DNA from: Turnera subulata
Taxonomy: Eukaryota > Streptophyta > Magnoliopsida > Malpighiales > Passifloraceae
Direction: 5' to 3'
Assembly (NCBI GenBank): GCA_028386065.3
Contig: JAKUCV010004479.1
Span: forward strand, 62,001-126,000
DNA: 64,000 bases
A program made the translations under genes and the position numbers. Position 1 is the stretch's first letter, and each line of letters begins with the position of its first letter. This document shows, piece by piece, positions 12,288 to 23,780 of the stretch. The notes under the pieces were generated by a model, which made no database searches, was not told where the DNA came from, and saw only the letters and a program-made list of their open reading frames with translations.

Positions 12288-15262
12288 TGTAACGCCCTAG
12301 ATTTTCGGTATTTAATTTTTATGTAATTTTAAGAATTTTTGGAATTTTATTCCAATTTTACACTCGAGGTATTTCTGGATTTTTGGTCAAGGAGATTAAG
12401 TTATTTTTCCTTGGAATAATAATTTAACATTTCCTTGTTCGGGTTTTGATGGAGTTGGTCGGGTTTCGGTGTTAAACGCGGAGTTTGAAGTAGTTCTACT
12501 TAAAACTATGTCGTTTTAGAAAAAAAACAAGAAAAACAAAAATAAAAGCTAAAACAGTGAAAAGGTTGACCATCAGGGCGGGTTGACCGCGGCTTAAGCC
12601 AAAACGACGTCGTTTTGGCTAGGCCGGCCAAACCCTAACCCTTTTCTTCTCTTTTTCTTTTCTTTTTCCCTCTCTCTTCTTTTTTTTTTTTTCTTCTCTT
12701 CTCTTCCGCCACCCTCTGTCACTTCCCCCACGATTTCTTCTCCCCAATTTTCTCTCCTCTCACCCGAATTTCCCTTCAACGGTTACCTAAAATCGTTTTA
12801 CACAAATCTTCCCCTCTCTCTTATTTCTTTTGCTTTTCTTTTCTCTCCATTTTCTTCTCTTCCTCGACCTGTCTCTTCTCCGCCGCCACTGTCTTCACCG
12901 TCTACCTTCTCTCGCCTAGCTTGCATCGCACTATCGCCGCTGTCGCCTTGGGTTCAATTGTCGCCATCCACCGGAAAAGGAAGAGAAGAGGAAGATTGGA
13001 GTTGGGCCACCTCGGTCATGGCTGTGTCCAGGTCGGAGAGGCAGGTTACGCTTCACGCTGCCGCGTCTTACGCCGTCGGGTGAGCGTCGCGGCTCCTTTT
13101 TCCCCCCCTCTTCCACTCTCTTCTTCTTTCTTGTTTCTTTTTTGTGTGCTACTAATTATTTTTTCTTGATGTCGATGGCGGGTTTGTTGTGTGTTTTGCT
13201 TGGTGGTTCATGGCGGCGAGTGTGTGTGTTGCGTTGTTGATGGCTGACGGTTGCAGGGGATGCGTGGTTGTTGGGCAGTGGCGAATTGGTGGTTTGGTTT
13301 GTTGTTTTGTTGTTTGCGGCAGTGGGTTCGTGAGGCTCGTGTTTGTTGTGCAATAGATCCACCGGGCAAAATCGGTGCTGGGCAGTGAGGCTTCATGATT
13401 TCTGGGTAAGGACATGTTGTTTCAACTTGCTTCTTAATTCGAATGTTGAGGTTCTATGCTCGGGTTGTGCTTCGCATGCCATTTATGCTTTTGTTCGGGC
13501 TTTTGACAGTTTGTGGAGAATGTTTCTTCGTTCTGGAATTTTGGTGATTTTCTGGCGAAGCTTGGCCGGAATCCGGCGGGTCGGGTTACAGTTTCGGCGA
13601 GCATCGAAGAACCGAGTTCCGAGCATGTTCCGAGCATGTTATTTTTAGCAAAGGAATTAAGCGATGTATTAAAAATAAGATTCAAAGGTTTTAGTGGAAA
13701 CCGAGTTTGGAGAGTTGAGTGGCGTGGCCGGAATATGTCCGACACATATAGTTTCTTTAGGCCGGAAAGATTGTGCTCGAGTTTTACAAGTTCGTTTGAT
13801 TATTATGTGAACGGGCCGCGCTCAGGCCCAATTAATGTCATGTTATATATGTTGAGGCTATGGGCCAGTAAAGAGTAATTAATTTAAGATGGCTTTAGGC
13901 CAATGGATAAATAAACTCGATAATTATTGAAATGGGCTTAAGGACTCAAAATGATATATCAGAATAAGCATGTTTTAGCATACTTTTGTCAAATTTTTAT
14001 GTGGACTTTATGTATGGTCGTATCTTGGTTCTAATATAGGATATGTTGAGGCGGAACGAGGCTTCAGCTTCCGAGACAATTGATATTGCCCAGGTGAGAA
14101 CATATAAACCTTTGTATGCTTACTGCCTACAACACTCGGTTATTTGTTGTGGCTCATTAAGTGATAACATTTGTTTGGCATTTAAAGCTATATGCGTGTA
14201 TGCCTGTTGTGTTGATGTTGTTGTTGCACAGTGTATCATGATGATGATATCTTTGTTGTTGAGTGCCTAACTATGTGAACTGTAAGCCTATATGATATGG
14301 TATGCCAGTTGAGCATGATATGTTGTTATGATTAAGAAATGATTATATGACTTCGTGGTTCGTGTGGAGACTTGAGGGCTGAAGGCCCGGACTTGAGAAT
14401 AAGATATTAAATCCACACAACCCTGTCTAATCATAACGTATGGCACAACTCTTTAAGCATAATTGAGAATAACGAACTATAATAATTCTACTGTGGGGCT
14501 GTTGACCGGTTGGTTCGAGTGGGAAGTGATACCCCTCGGGATATCATGCGGGATAGCATGGTGTATGCGGTTTAGCATATGGGTCTGTGATGACCGGTTC
14601 TACCTCCCTCTTTCTATCTCCCCCTTTCTACCTCCCTCTTTCTCTCTGTCTATCTCTCTCTCTCATTGATTGTATTGGGCCTTGCCCTGATTCTATTAGG
14701 CTTATGCCTGGTTGTCTCATGAGACGGGACCGAACTCGACGCACACAGTAGAGGGCCCTAATAAAATATTATACCCTAATAAAATATTCAATCCTAGTAA
14801 TGATAAAGTACAACTATAATAAGATGATTAAAGACAAGTGTTGGTTGTAGACTGATGATGAGTTTGTGTTGTGCATTGTGACCTGTTTGTGCACTTTGCT
14901 TGCTACTGCCTGATATCGGTGTTATTGTGGTTGACTTGTATTGTATACGTTGGTTTATTTGTTATGGTGAGACAGTGGTTGGTCTCACCCCTCACATCTT
15001 TCTCAGGTTACCTGATCATCGGTCAGGAGTGCTTATCAGCGGGTAGCGGTGCTTTCCTCTCTTCGGGTCGGATCCATAGGATTGCATAACATCCATGTTT
15101 TTTATTTATTTGTCTTCCGCTGCATACGCGTTGTTATTTAATTTATTGTATAATTGTACATTGATTATGTTGTTTGTAACGTATCCCGGGTAGAAAGGGC
15201 AATTTGGTCTTTTCATATTTTTTAATTAATTAAATTGAAAAATTTGGGATACGGGCGTTTTA
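12288..15262 (+). repeat. 3' LTR of LARD-like element
   Basis: 2,975 bp, nearly collinear with 7671-10667 apart from scattered substitutions and small indels. The terminal CA has become TA. The palindrome AAAACGACGTCGTTTT recurs at 12601-12616. Confidence 0.88.
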
Positions 15263-16280
15263 ACAATTTCTCATCAGAAACTGCAAACATCCATACAGGG
15301 AAGTAGAACCGTGCGACTAGCATACTGTGAGCGCTAAATGTTATTCATCTGTTAGGAATATATAGCCTCTCATCTAGAATAAACCTGCAAGTAGATCGAA
15401 AAAAAGTATCCAAGTACCCTAGATCATAAATCATATTAGAAATCTGCCGTAGATCTCTCTTTTAAAAATACATTGTATTCACAATTATAATCGTATGTCA
15501 TATTTGGTGCACCGGTGAATACAAACTAATGTGATTTCCGTCAATGTTCTTCCTCTTCTCACGATCCCCTTAACTCAACTTGACTTGCTTTTCTAGACAT
15601 GTCCCGCCAGACCAAATTAGTGTCCATGGTCCTTTGGCAACACACTATGATAGCAAACATCAAGCTAAATCTCAAGTACCTAATCGGAGTCCTGAGGGTA
15701 CACGATAGAGCCACCACAAAAAAAGCTCTGGGTCTCACACAACAATAAGCGGAGATTGAACTTATGTAAACCCGTTTGGTCGACAAAAACGCACACATGG
15801 TATGAAACATGTGCTACAGTATTTTCTCCTTTCCCATGGAGCGTATGTCTTTCCCATATGGAATGCTGTACAGATGATATTTAGACACCATATTTGTCCA
15901 AATTTGAGTTCCTCGATCTACACATCAACTTGAACTCACATCTAGCCCACTTAATAGACTTGTTGAACGTATTCTACCATTAAAATGACCTTCTGTCATT
16001 ATATAGTCGACATTTATGATTTTAAGCCACAAGCTCTCAAATTATCCGTTTGATAATTTTGCTTAAAATCTTTCTCATCTCCACTTATCACTAAGATAAG
16101 GAGGCGGTTACCCGTGCGAGAGGGCTAACCTCGTGTCTACTCGACATATTCTTAAACAAATAAATGAAGAATGTACATAACATTCATCCATATGTATGTA
16201 TACAAATCAACTTATTTGATAGAAAGAACATTAAACACAGGTTGTGAGTTTTGGGAAAAAAAAAAGCATAAAGTGAAGTA
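15263..16280 (-). other. Copia 3' region between RNase H and the nested insertion
   Basis: Minus-strand copia sequence downstream of the RNase H remnant. The nested long-LTR element lies between it and the 3' LTR. No domain is recognisable and frames are closed throughout. Confidence 0.45.
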
Positions 16281-16289
16281 CTTAAGCCT

Positions 16290-18050
16290 ACACAATTTTA
16301 ATACCCAATGTGTTCCACAAACACATCCCAAGGTAAAGGCTTAAACAGTGCATCTGATCACTTGTCTATTATAGACAGATACTTCACATTCACAACCTTG
16401 CATACAACAATGCCATCTACATAGTTGTATCGGATGTCTACTTATTTTGTGAAGCTAACCATCCTTGGCAATAGAAATTGCAGCCACACTGTCATAGTCG
16501 ACTAACACTAGATCAGTGTTTTATGCATTATCCATCTCACAAATCCAAAAATTTATTCAACCAAATAACTTTTACACTGCTGAAGCAAAAGCCACACATT
16601 TAGCCTCAATCATAGTCAAGAATACACATGATCATTTCTTACTACTTTATGATATGGCGTCATCATTTAGTAAGAACATATATATCCAGATGTAGACTTT
16701 TTCTACCATCTAGATCTTTTCCATGATCAAGTCTTGTGTATTCAACCAACAAGGACTTTTCCTTACTTGATGAGGAAGATGTAATCAGCAGACTTCTTTA
16801 GACATCCCATGATCCTTTTTAACTGCTTGTAATGTGCTATGCCTAGGTCGGATTGACATCTATCTGTTAAGCCATTTTCTTAACCAATATCTAGTTTATC
16901 ATACATCACAGCGTACAACAAACTTCCGACTGCGCTCCGTTATGGAACTTGGCTTATTTATCACTCTCATCAGGAGTCTTAGGACACATGATTTCTCAAA
17001 GTATGGCATTTATTGATATGAGTTTAGATAGGATTACTTTGATGCATATAGTATTATTCCAAAGCTTTATTAGTGTAATTCTCTTACGAAAAATACAATA
17101 ATATCTTGAAACAATATCTTGAAATCCTAATTTCAAGTTTATATGCAATCTTTATCCATATCATCTATCTCGATTGAGATGACAACTAGGTTGTTTACCT
17201 TGGTGATTAAACTCCATATCATTTCTAGCTATAAGCATGTCATATACATAGTATATGTAAATTACAAACTTACTTGGTAGATGCCTTAAGGATTAGAAGA
17301 CCAATGTAGACTTCAAAGTCTAAAAACTATATGTTTGTGGTCCTCTTCAATGAAACACAATCTGTTTCATTCTATCTCCATTGAAAAAGGCATTATTACA
17401 TCCGTTTGACGTAATCCAAGATTTATGTTTAAAATAATAGCTAGAAACATTCATACATAGGTAAAACTCACAGAAAACGAGATTGACTCTTGTAATCTCT
17501 CTTTCTCTAGTGTATCTTGCTTGAGTCTTATATTTCTCAACTTTGTCACTAGCCTTAAGCTTGCTTTTGAGAACACATTTGTTCCCAATGGCATTGTGTC
17601 CTTCAATGAGATCAACCAGTCCTTAAACTTTATTAACTCTCATTGACTCCATCTGTTCTTCAAGTGCCTTTGTCCATTTTTCTTTGAAAAGATTTTGAGG
17701 CAGTCTCTTCTAGGCTCATCATGTAGAAATATCATAAAAGACCCACTATCTTTGATGTCAAATCATCAACGACAATCTTTTATGAGAATCACACTTAATT
17801 GTGATTCAGGTATGTTATTCCCATTTGGATCAACATGGCTCCTACTCGGATTAAAACGTTAATCTCGCTCCCACTTAGAACAAGAACTATCTTTATCGCT
17901 CCCACTTGGAACAACAAGATTACTTTTATTCGGACTTGATGATGAGGAAATTTATTGATGAGAAACTAATTCATCATCTGTAAAAATCCTCCCTCTTGAA
18001 TGAAGTAATCTTTTCACGTTTTAATCCTCTTCCTCAAATAAAGATAGGCC
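16290..18050 (-). pseudogene. Copia RT-RNase H remnant (heavily decayed)
   Basis: Minus-strand translation in several frames gives pieces typical of Ty1-copia. Around 17550-17640 there is a stretch resembling the RT entry (IEGHNAIGNKCVLKSKLKA, then YKTQARYTRE). Around 17380-17410 NNAFFNGD resembles the copia VNNAFLHGD motif. Around 16470-16510 DYDSVAAISIAKD resembles the RNase H CDNxAAISIAxN region, and around 16320-16380 a SDALFKPLP end resembles the copia C-terminus. Many stops and frameshifts interrupt it. The RT catalytic YVDD could not be found intact. Confidence 0.75.
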
Positions 18051-18136
18051 TTAACCTACCTCACCCTTCTTAGGAAACTCATTCACAAAGAATGTAACAT
18101 CTGTTGGTTTAAACCCAGTTATACTCCCACTGTTCT

Positions 18137-18226
18137 GTTAACTTATAAACATATAACCTTTGAGGTTAGTAAGTATCTCATGTTAACTTATAAACATATA
18201 ACCTTTGAGGTTAGTAAGTATCTCAT
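18137..18226. repeat. 45-bp tandem duplication
   Basis: Two adjacent, essentially identical copies of about 45 bp (gttaacttataaacatataa, then cctttgaggttagtaagtatctcat) inside the decayed copia body. It is likely a local slippage or duplication event. Confidence 0.85.
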
Positions 18227-18983
18227 AAGACACTTGTCTTCCTCTGAAGGCACATCTTGCCAGGTAGAGAGGAATAATATTTATAAGTAGCATAACTTCC
18301 AAGGTTACTAAAACACTTGGTGGGAAGTATTCTACTTAACAACATATGCAGAGTAGTTGTAACTGACAATGTAGGCATACTGTTAAGTAGATAGGCATCA
18401 AGCAAACATTACCCATATGGCAATAAAGTTTGTGCCCTGATTTACTTAACCATTACAAAAAGCATTCTATCACATCACTCTATAACACATTTTATTATAG
18501 AATATTGGGAATAGTCAATTAATGCACTATACCCTTTCATCACATACCCCACTAATTGGATCGACAAAACGATCACAAGTAGTATGAAGATCTAATATCT
18601 TTGTATCTAATTAATTTTCTATTAAGCTCATATAGCTTAAGAAGCAACTTAATGCCTCAAAAAATTTAGAAAATTAAATAGATGTAATTGGGTATAATGA
18701 AAAAGTGAATAGCATACTTAGTGCCTAGTCCAAACGTGAATGGACCCGCAGATATCCAGGTGGACAAATAACAATGAACAGTTAGCATCAATCACTTTAC
18801 CGGATGGTCAATAATCAGCTAGATAACACTCACAAGCAGAAAATTCTACTTGTATAATGCTAGGAAGCAAACATTACTTGCTAACCTTGGCATTCTCTGT
18901 TGGTCCATATGACCAATTCTAGCATTATTCGGTAATAAGACTAAAGCCATATAAAATTGAACCAGAATAATTTTATAATTTTT

Positions 18984-19445
18984 GGGTTTTCGGGTTCTTT
19001 GGGCCCCTATGTTTAGTGGTTTGGCCAATTTGGTACCCTGACATTTTTTTTGGCCGGGCATATACCCCGAGATTGCATGGGCAGGCCAAACGTATACCCC
19101 TGGTCAGGCACCTGCTGACGTGGAGGCTGCCCGGGTATTTGCGCGTGTTACTGTAGCAAAACGACGTCATTTTAAGTGAGAAAATGACGTCGTTTCATGC
19201 CACGTCGGACACAGGTGGCTTAGTGGGGCCCACTTCACTCAAAGCCAATCCTCTAAAACGACGTCGTTTTGCTACAGTAACACGCGCAAATACCCAGAGC
19301 AGCCTCCACGTCAGCAGGTGCCTGACCAGGGGTATACGTTTGGCCTGCCCATGCAATCTCGGGGTTTATGCCCGGCCAAAAAAAATGTCAGGGTACCAAA
19401 TTGGCCAAACCACTAAACATAGGGGCCCAAAGAACCCGAAAACCC
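18984..19445. mobile_element. Mutator-like (MULE) inverted-repeat element with 9-bp TSD
   Basis: A 462-bp element made of two inverted arms of about 190 bp (18984 to about 19173, and about 19256 to 19445), starting GGGTTTTCGGG and ending CCCGAAAACCC, around a loop of about 80 bp. Perfect 9-bp direct repeats ATAATTTTT flank it (18975-18983 and 19446-19454). A 9-bp TSD with long TIRs is diagnostic of Mutator-like transposons. It has no transposase, so it is a non-autonomous or foldback-like MULE, inserted into the copia gag region. Confidence 0.93.
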
Positions 19446-19459
19446 ATAATTTTTCATGA

Positions 19460-20000
19460 AAGTATGTATGGTTATTAAAACCAAGACATGTCAGAAAAGA
19501 CATCTATCATGTAAGATTACAACTCATATGTTACACAAGACCAACTTGTATGATATGAGTATTTAAGCAACACCATATTGTTGCCACTTACATGTCAAAG
19601 CGTTTAATCTCCATGTGAGACTTAACGTTGATCAAGTATTACACCTCCATACAATATAAAGTGTGGCTACTGAGTCTATAATTCACTAAGAATTATATTC
19701 AGTTACACACAAAATGAAACTGCCGCAAACGCAAAGTTTGCTAACTCATGCAAAGTAAAGTACCAATTCGTACAATCCAATTTCATCAATGGAGAATGAC
19801 CCATTTGGTCATCATTGCAACACTTTTGTTACAACAGTACTTTGCATTGTATGGTTTGCCGTACTGATCTGTCTTCAACTTTCATGACTACATTGATGAT
19901 CACAGGAGCACTTTTGCTCTACCAGCACATATTGGAATACTAAATTCCAGATTTCATAATTACCGTCATTAAGCATCAACCTATTGTTGAGCTGGGCGAC
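19460..20000 (-). pseudogene. Copia gag remnant
   Basis: On the minus strand near 19920-19985 the translation contains LNDGNYEIWNLVFQYVLVEQ. This matches the N-terminal copia gag pattern (LNGxNYxxWxxxxxxxL). Downstream frames are interrupted by many stops, and the MULE insertion follows. Confidence 0.65.
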
Positions 20001-20616
20001 AATAACTTATGAAGCAGTAATTAGATTTAAAAAAAATAAAATACACAAGGATCACATATAAGGTATAATGTTCAACATACATACATGTATAGTGCTAAGC
20101 TTCAATTGACTAAGTTAATAATCACATGCATAACCCGGAGTCGAAAGTTCACTATGTTCCCAGTCATCGTCCTAAAGTTGAATGCATAATGAAAATTAAT
20201 TTAACCAATAACACACCTAAGCATTAATCATGCTCCAGACATCATATTTGTCAAGCATAATTTTTATAATCCCATGTGAATTATAAGTTGAACAACCCAA
20301 CAATGTTAAACTAACTAACATGTGATGCTAAACTAAATGGTAACTTGTTCATAATGTTAATCCAATTAACATTAAAGCAGGTAATCGTATATTACTCATG
20401 CTTGAACAATTGGGTAAATATTTCTCGTGCCAAATCACAAAGAAAATGATCTAGAAATATTCGGATTGTATTTTATTGGTGATAAAACATAAACACAAAA
20501 TTTATGTCAAAAGAAATAGTCCATGTGACTAAGTACTTTTTCTGGATCTATTAAGAAAAATATTGGAACCCTTCATAATTTTACTCTAAGCCGTATAACA
20601 TAGAATAAAATTTAAT

Positions 20617-21270
20617 TAGACCATATGTCTAGCATGGACAAATTTTACTAAGGTCGTGAGATATACAGATAAAATTTATTTAGACCATGTGTCTAAAAAA
20701 ATATTATTTTGATATCGATCATCTCTTCTAAAAAATATAATAATATTAGACTTTTGTCTCGATTAATTTTATTTTATTTAGGCCATAACCCCATAAAATA
20801 AAACTTACTTAGAACGTATATCTAAGATGGACAATTTAATTTTATTCTGGTCATAAACCCAAAATAAAATTAATTTTTAGACCATATGTCTAAAAGGAAT
20901 CGATTATTATTATATTTTCTTTGACCATATGTCAATAGAAGAAATTGGATTTAGACAATATGTCTAAAAGGACCATCTCTTTAAAAAAAATAACATTAGA
21001 CTTGTAGTTATTTTATTAGGTCTCAAAACCAATTAAAATAATAATTTAGACCATATGTCTAAAATAAGTCTATATTATTTTATTCAATCATATGTCGATA
21101 GAAAGAAAATAATTTTAGACCGTCTGTCTAAAATAAGTCAATTTTATTTTTACAGGCCACATAAAAGAAAAAAATAATTTAGACCGTATGCCTAAATTAA
21201 TTTTAATTAAACCATATGTTTAATATAGGCCATACAAAAAATAAAATTGGTAAGACCTTATGTCTTAAAT
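20617..21270. repeat. Array of degenerate short palindromes (AGACCATATGTCT) in copia leader
   Basis: About a dozen copies of a motif close to TTTAGACCATATGTCTAAA recur every 30-70 bp, for example at 20616, 20681, 20747, 20810, 20878, 20922, 20952, 21047, 21117, 21180 and 21253. Variants include AGACCATGTGTCT, AGACAATATGTCT, AGACCGTCTGTCT and AGACCTTATGTCT. Each unit is nearly self-complementary. AT-rich linkers separate them. The array lies in the 2.4-kb leader between the copia PBS and gag. Confidence 0.75.
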
Positions 21271-21399
21271 AAATAGTCCATAATAGGCCTTGTGGCCATT
21301 AAATTTGTTCAACCCAATTTATATAGACTACTAAAGCCTAATAAATTACACTACCCAGTAGTCCAAAATCGTGCCACTAAAGCCCAATGAATTGAACTA

Positions 21400-22105
21400 C
21401 CCAGTTGTCCATATTCATTCACAAGCCCATAGGCTCAGCGGCCCAAGGCCGGCCCGGTAGGTTTCCTCCTTTTTTTTTTTTGAAATATTCACATCCACTA
21501 GATTCAATTAATCGCAGCCGTCCGATTTTAGGAAAAACATGCCCTAGGCATCATCTTCTCCAAGAAGACGCACAGCGCCGCCGAGTTGGAGGAGCTCCCA
21601 CTGGAGCTCACATCCACCGCCAACAGTGGACGAGGCCGCCGCGCCCAGGGAAGATGCAGTGGCGACGGACGCCACCACAACAGCCGCGCATGCCGGCGGA
21701 CACGCGAACAAATCGCACTCCGCAGCCCGCACCGCCCGTCCCAGCCGGCAACGACGAACGAAGAGGAAAGCGCGAGCGCGGAGCTACTCGACAGCGACGA
21801 ACGCCGCCAGCATCTGCTCCGGCCGTCTCCTCGATTCGCTCAACCGTCGCTTCCCAGGAGCCTCGTCGACGTGCCACAGTCTCGTGAGCCATCACGCCAC
21901 CGCAAGTCATCCTTCCGGCCACTAGGGATCGCGCCGGTGTCGTGCATCCACCGTGTGTGGTACTGCGCTGCGGGTCCCTTCCCGGTTCGGTCGCCGCCGT
22001 TTGCAGCGAGCCTTGAGCCTTGCCGCCGTTTGCAGCAACCCGTACCCTGTCCGCCGCTTTGTGCAGCGTGATGGGGATGGGTAATGGGCTTCTTGCGTTT
22101 TTCAA
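21400..22105. other. GC-rich segment of unknown origin in copia leader
   Basis: An abrupt GC-rich island (about 21545-22075) inside AT-rich copia sequence, open in several frames on both strands with Arg/Pro/Ala-rich low-complexity translations. No domain is recognisable. It could be a captured host 5' exon or CpG-rich leader. The open frames are likely an effect of base composition. Confidence 0.45.
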
Positions 22106-22453
22106 AAAAAACAGATTCAGTATTCATCGAAAAAATAATATTACAATTGATTGTGGTCCACGATCAATTACACAGATTAATGGATTTGAGCAACCGGTAA
22201 AGAATATACGAAAAATATTGTGTAATATGAATAACAAATCAAGCAAATCGATTAATCAAACAAACCAATTTCTTTTTCCTTTTGAAATACAAAACCGTGA
22301 CCAATTAATTGTACAATACGAATAACGATTTTGGATAGAATTGAACAAATCAATCCAAGAGCAGTATAAACAAATAATTCATACTTGATTCCAATTTTCC
22401 AAAAAAAAAAAATAGAATCAACGAGAAAACAAGCCTGATGGCTCCGCTACCAA

Positions 22454-22772
22454 TGAAGGAATTTATGTACATATACATAGCATAGATAAGAACACTTATC
22501 TGTAAGAGTGAAGCGGAAGCGTTGTTAGGATCGGGAGCCACGGCTTGAATCACTGGTCGGTGGAGACCGTCACAGTGTGTCGGATCGGCCTCCTAGTTTC
22601 CACAGTCTAAACCCTAGAGTGCAGTATGCAGGTTATCTTAGTGTTTACCCAACATATGTATACAATACACTGTATTTCAGCCTCCTCTTGTGGTGGCTTA
22701 TATAATGCACTAGTTGGGCCCAATTGGGCTTAAGTGAGCACCCCTTATGGGTGGACTCACTATTTTCCAACA
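22454..22772 (-). repeat. 5' LTR of large copia element
   Basis: 319-bp copy of 7301-7616. The adjacent PBS complement gctccgctaccaa at 22441-22453 marks it as the 5' LTR on the minus strand. Confidence 0.9.
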
Positions 22773-22870
22773 CAAGTCACTTTATCACCATCTCCAATCT
22801 TTATAGGAGGTATTGCTTTTGAAGTTCTTTTCTCTAAGAATATGTCTACAACCAAAAATTAGTGGTCTTC
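22773..22870 (-). pseudogene. OSC intron 1/exon 2 fragment, proximal part
   Basis: On the minus strand the sequence runs from an intron-1 tail (gaacccagaagaccactaat, shared with the region upstream of OSC2 exon 2) through ...tttttggttgtag into exon 2 (cttagagaaaagaacttcaa and onward), stopping at gtgacttg where the copia LTR starts. It carries small indels relative to OSC1 and has no visible exon 1 upstream. It is a relic third OSC copy. Confidence 0.85.
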
Positions 22871-23386
22871 TGGGTTCATTTCTAAATTTACGGTCATTTT
22901 TATACACATTTTTTCCAATCTAGATAAGCTCTGTTCCATCCAAGGATGTTGTTCTCTTTTCCAATAATTTATCAAAACATTTTTACCAAAAGTTACGAAC
23001 TTTCTTTTGTGTGCTAAGTTGCTAAAAGTTTTGAAATCAAATAATATTACTAAATTCACTATAGAAAGATACAAAAAAAGCTAGATTTTTTTGTTTTATT
23101 TGTGAATAGACGAGTGACCAAATTTAGATCATTTCGGTACACACTTAGCATTAAATTTCACAGAAATAATTACAGGACAACCAGAGGTTGCCAAGTGATT
23201 TGCCCTGAGAACTACTCGGAAGTTATTTTTTTGCCAGAACTACTCAGAAGTTATTGTCACCAAACGAGGATGGGGACGCATGTAATAATGTCTCACAAAG
23301 ATCTTATCTTGGTGTTTATTTTCAGCAAACTATATAGTATACCAAGTGTCCGAGCAGGTATCAAATTAATTTGTCGACATCTCATA
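22871..23386. other. Intergenic, no recognised feature
   Basis: Sequence between the OSC relic and the next copia. It may include further intron 1 of the relic. No exon 1, domain or repeat boundary was seen. Confidence 0.5.
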
Positions 23387-23672
23387 TGTTAAAGGATCGT
23401 GGTTATCTTCACACACAATCAAGCACTCAACGAGAAAGAAAAGAAAAAAGACACAAGGATTTAATGAGGTTTGGCCAATGATACCTACGCCAGACAAGAA
23501 CAGAGAGTTTTTCCACTATGATGAACGATAGTATAATACAGAACCTGTTTATAGTCTCCCTATGTAAACCTGAACTTTCGGCAACTAAACAGTTGGCGCA
23601 TAACTAATAACAAGTCCACAAACCCAAACCACAAACTAGGTCCACTAGAATTCAAGGCAACAAAAAATAACA
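23387..23672 (-). repeat. 3' LTR of small copia
   Basis: 286-bp direct repeat of 26902-27192, running tgttaaagga to ...aataaca on the plus strand. The purine tract (caaggggaagat on the minus strand) lies just inside. Confidence 0.9.
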
Positions 23673-23780
23673 AATCTTCCCCTTGACTTGAATTCTCTTC
23701 ATCTACCAGGAAAAAACAACCCTCTACCTTGTCACAGCCCTCTTAAGGGCATTACTGCGTATAGCCTACACCAACCAAGT

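Larger units (their letters stand above)
7671..15262 (+). mobile_element. Non-autonomous long-LTR retrotransposon (LARD-like), nested in copia
   Basis: Two LTRs of about 3 kb (7671-10667 and 12288-15262) enclose only about 1.6 kb. The PBS TTGGTAGCGAAGC is at 10669-10681. The 3' purine tract region (aatttcgaggacaaaatttt, then gttaagtggggtagaac) resembles gypsy chromoviruses. The LTR begins TGTAACGCCC and is related at its 5' end to the gypsy LTR fragment at 30433-31232, so the helper may be a chromovirus of that group. No pol domain is present. The flanks are CAAAT (7666-7670) and ACAAT or CAATT after the 3' LTR, an imperfect duplication at best. It lies just inside the 3' LTR of the host copia. 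Confidence 0.85.
7301..22772 (-). mobile_element. Degenerate Ty1-copia LTR retrotransposon with nested insertions
   Basis: LTRs at 7301-7616 and 22454-22772 run TGTTGG...CTTCA on the minus strand. The element is flanked by perfect 5-bp duplications CAAGT (7296-7300 and 22773-22777). On the minus strand the 5' LTR is followed by a PBS TTGGTAGCGGAGC (plus coordinates 22441-22453); a purine tract (gtgagtgggaga) precedes the 3' LTR. Recognisable remnants in sense order are gag near 19900-20000, RT near 17300-17650 and RNase H near 16290-16550. It was inserted into exon 2 of an OSC copy. It contains the long-LTR element 7671-15262 and the MULE 18984-19445, so it predates both. Confidence 0.92.

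Noticed and set aside
21405..22127. Several overlapping 95-165 codon frames on both strands in a GC-rich block
   Set aside because: Arg/Pro/Ala low-complexity translations in many frames at once reflect base composition; no domain or splice context. Kept only as a GC-rich segment.
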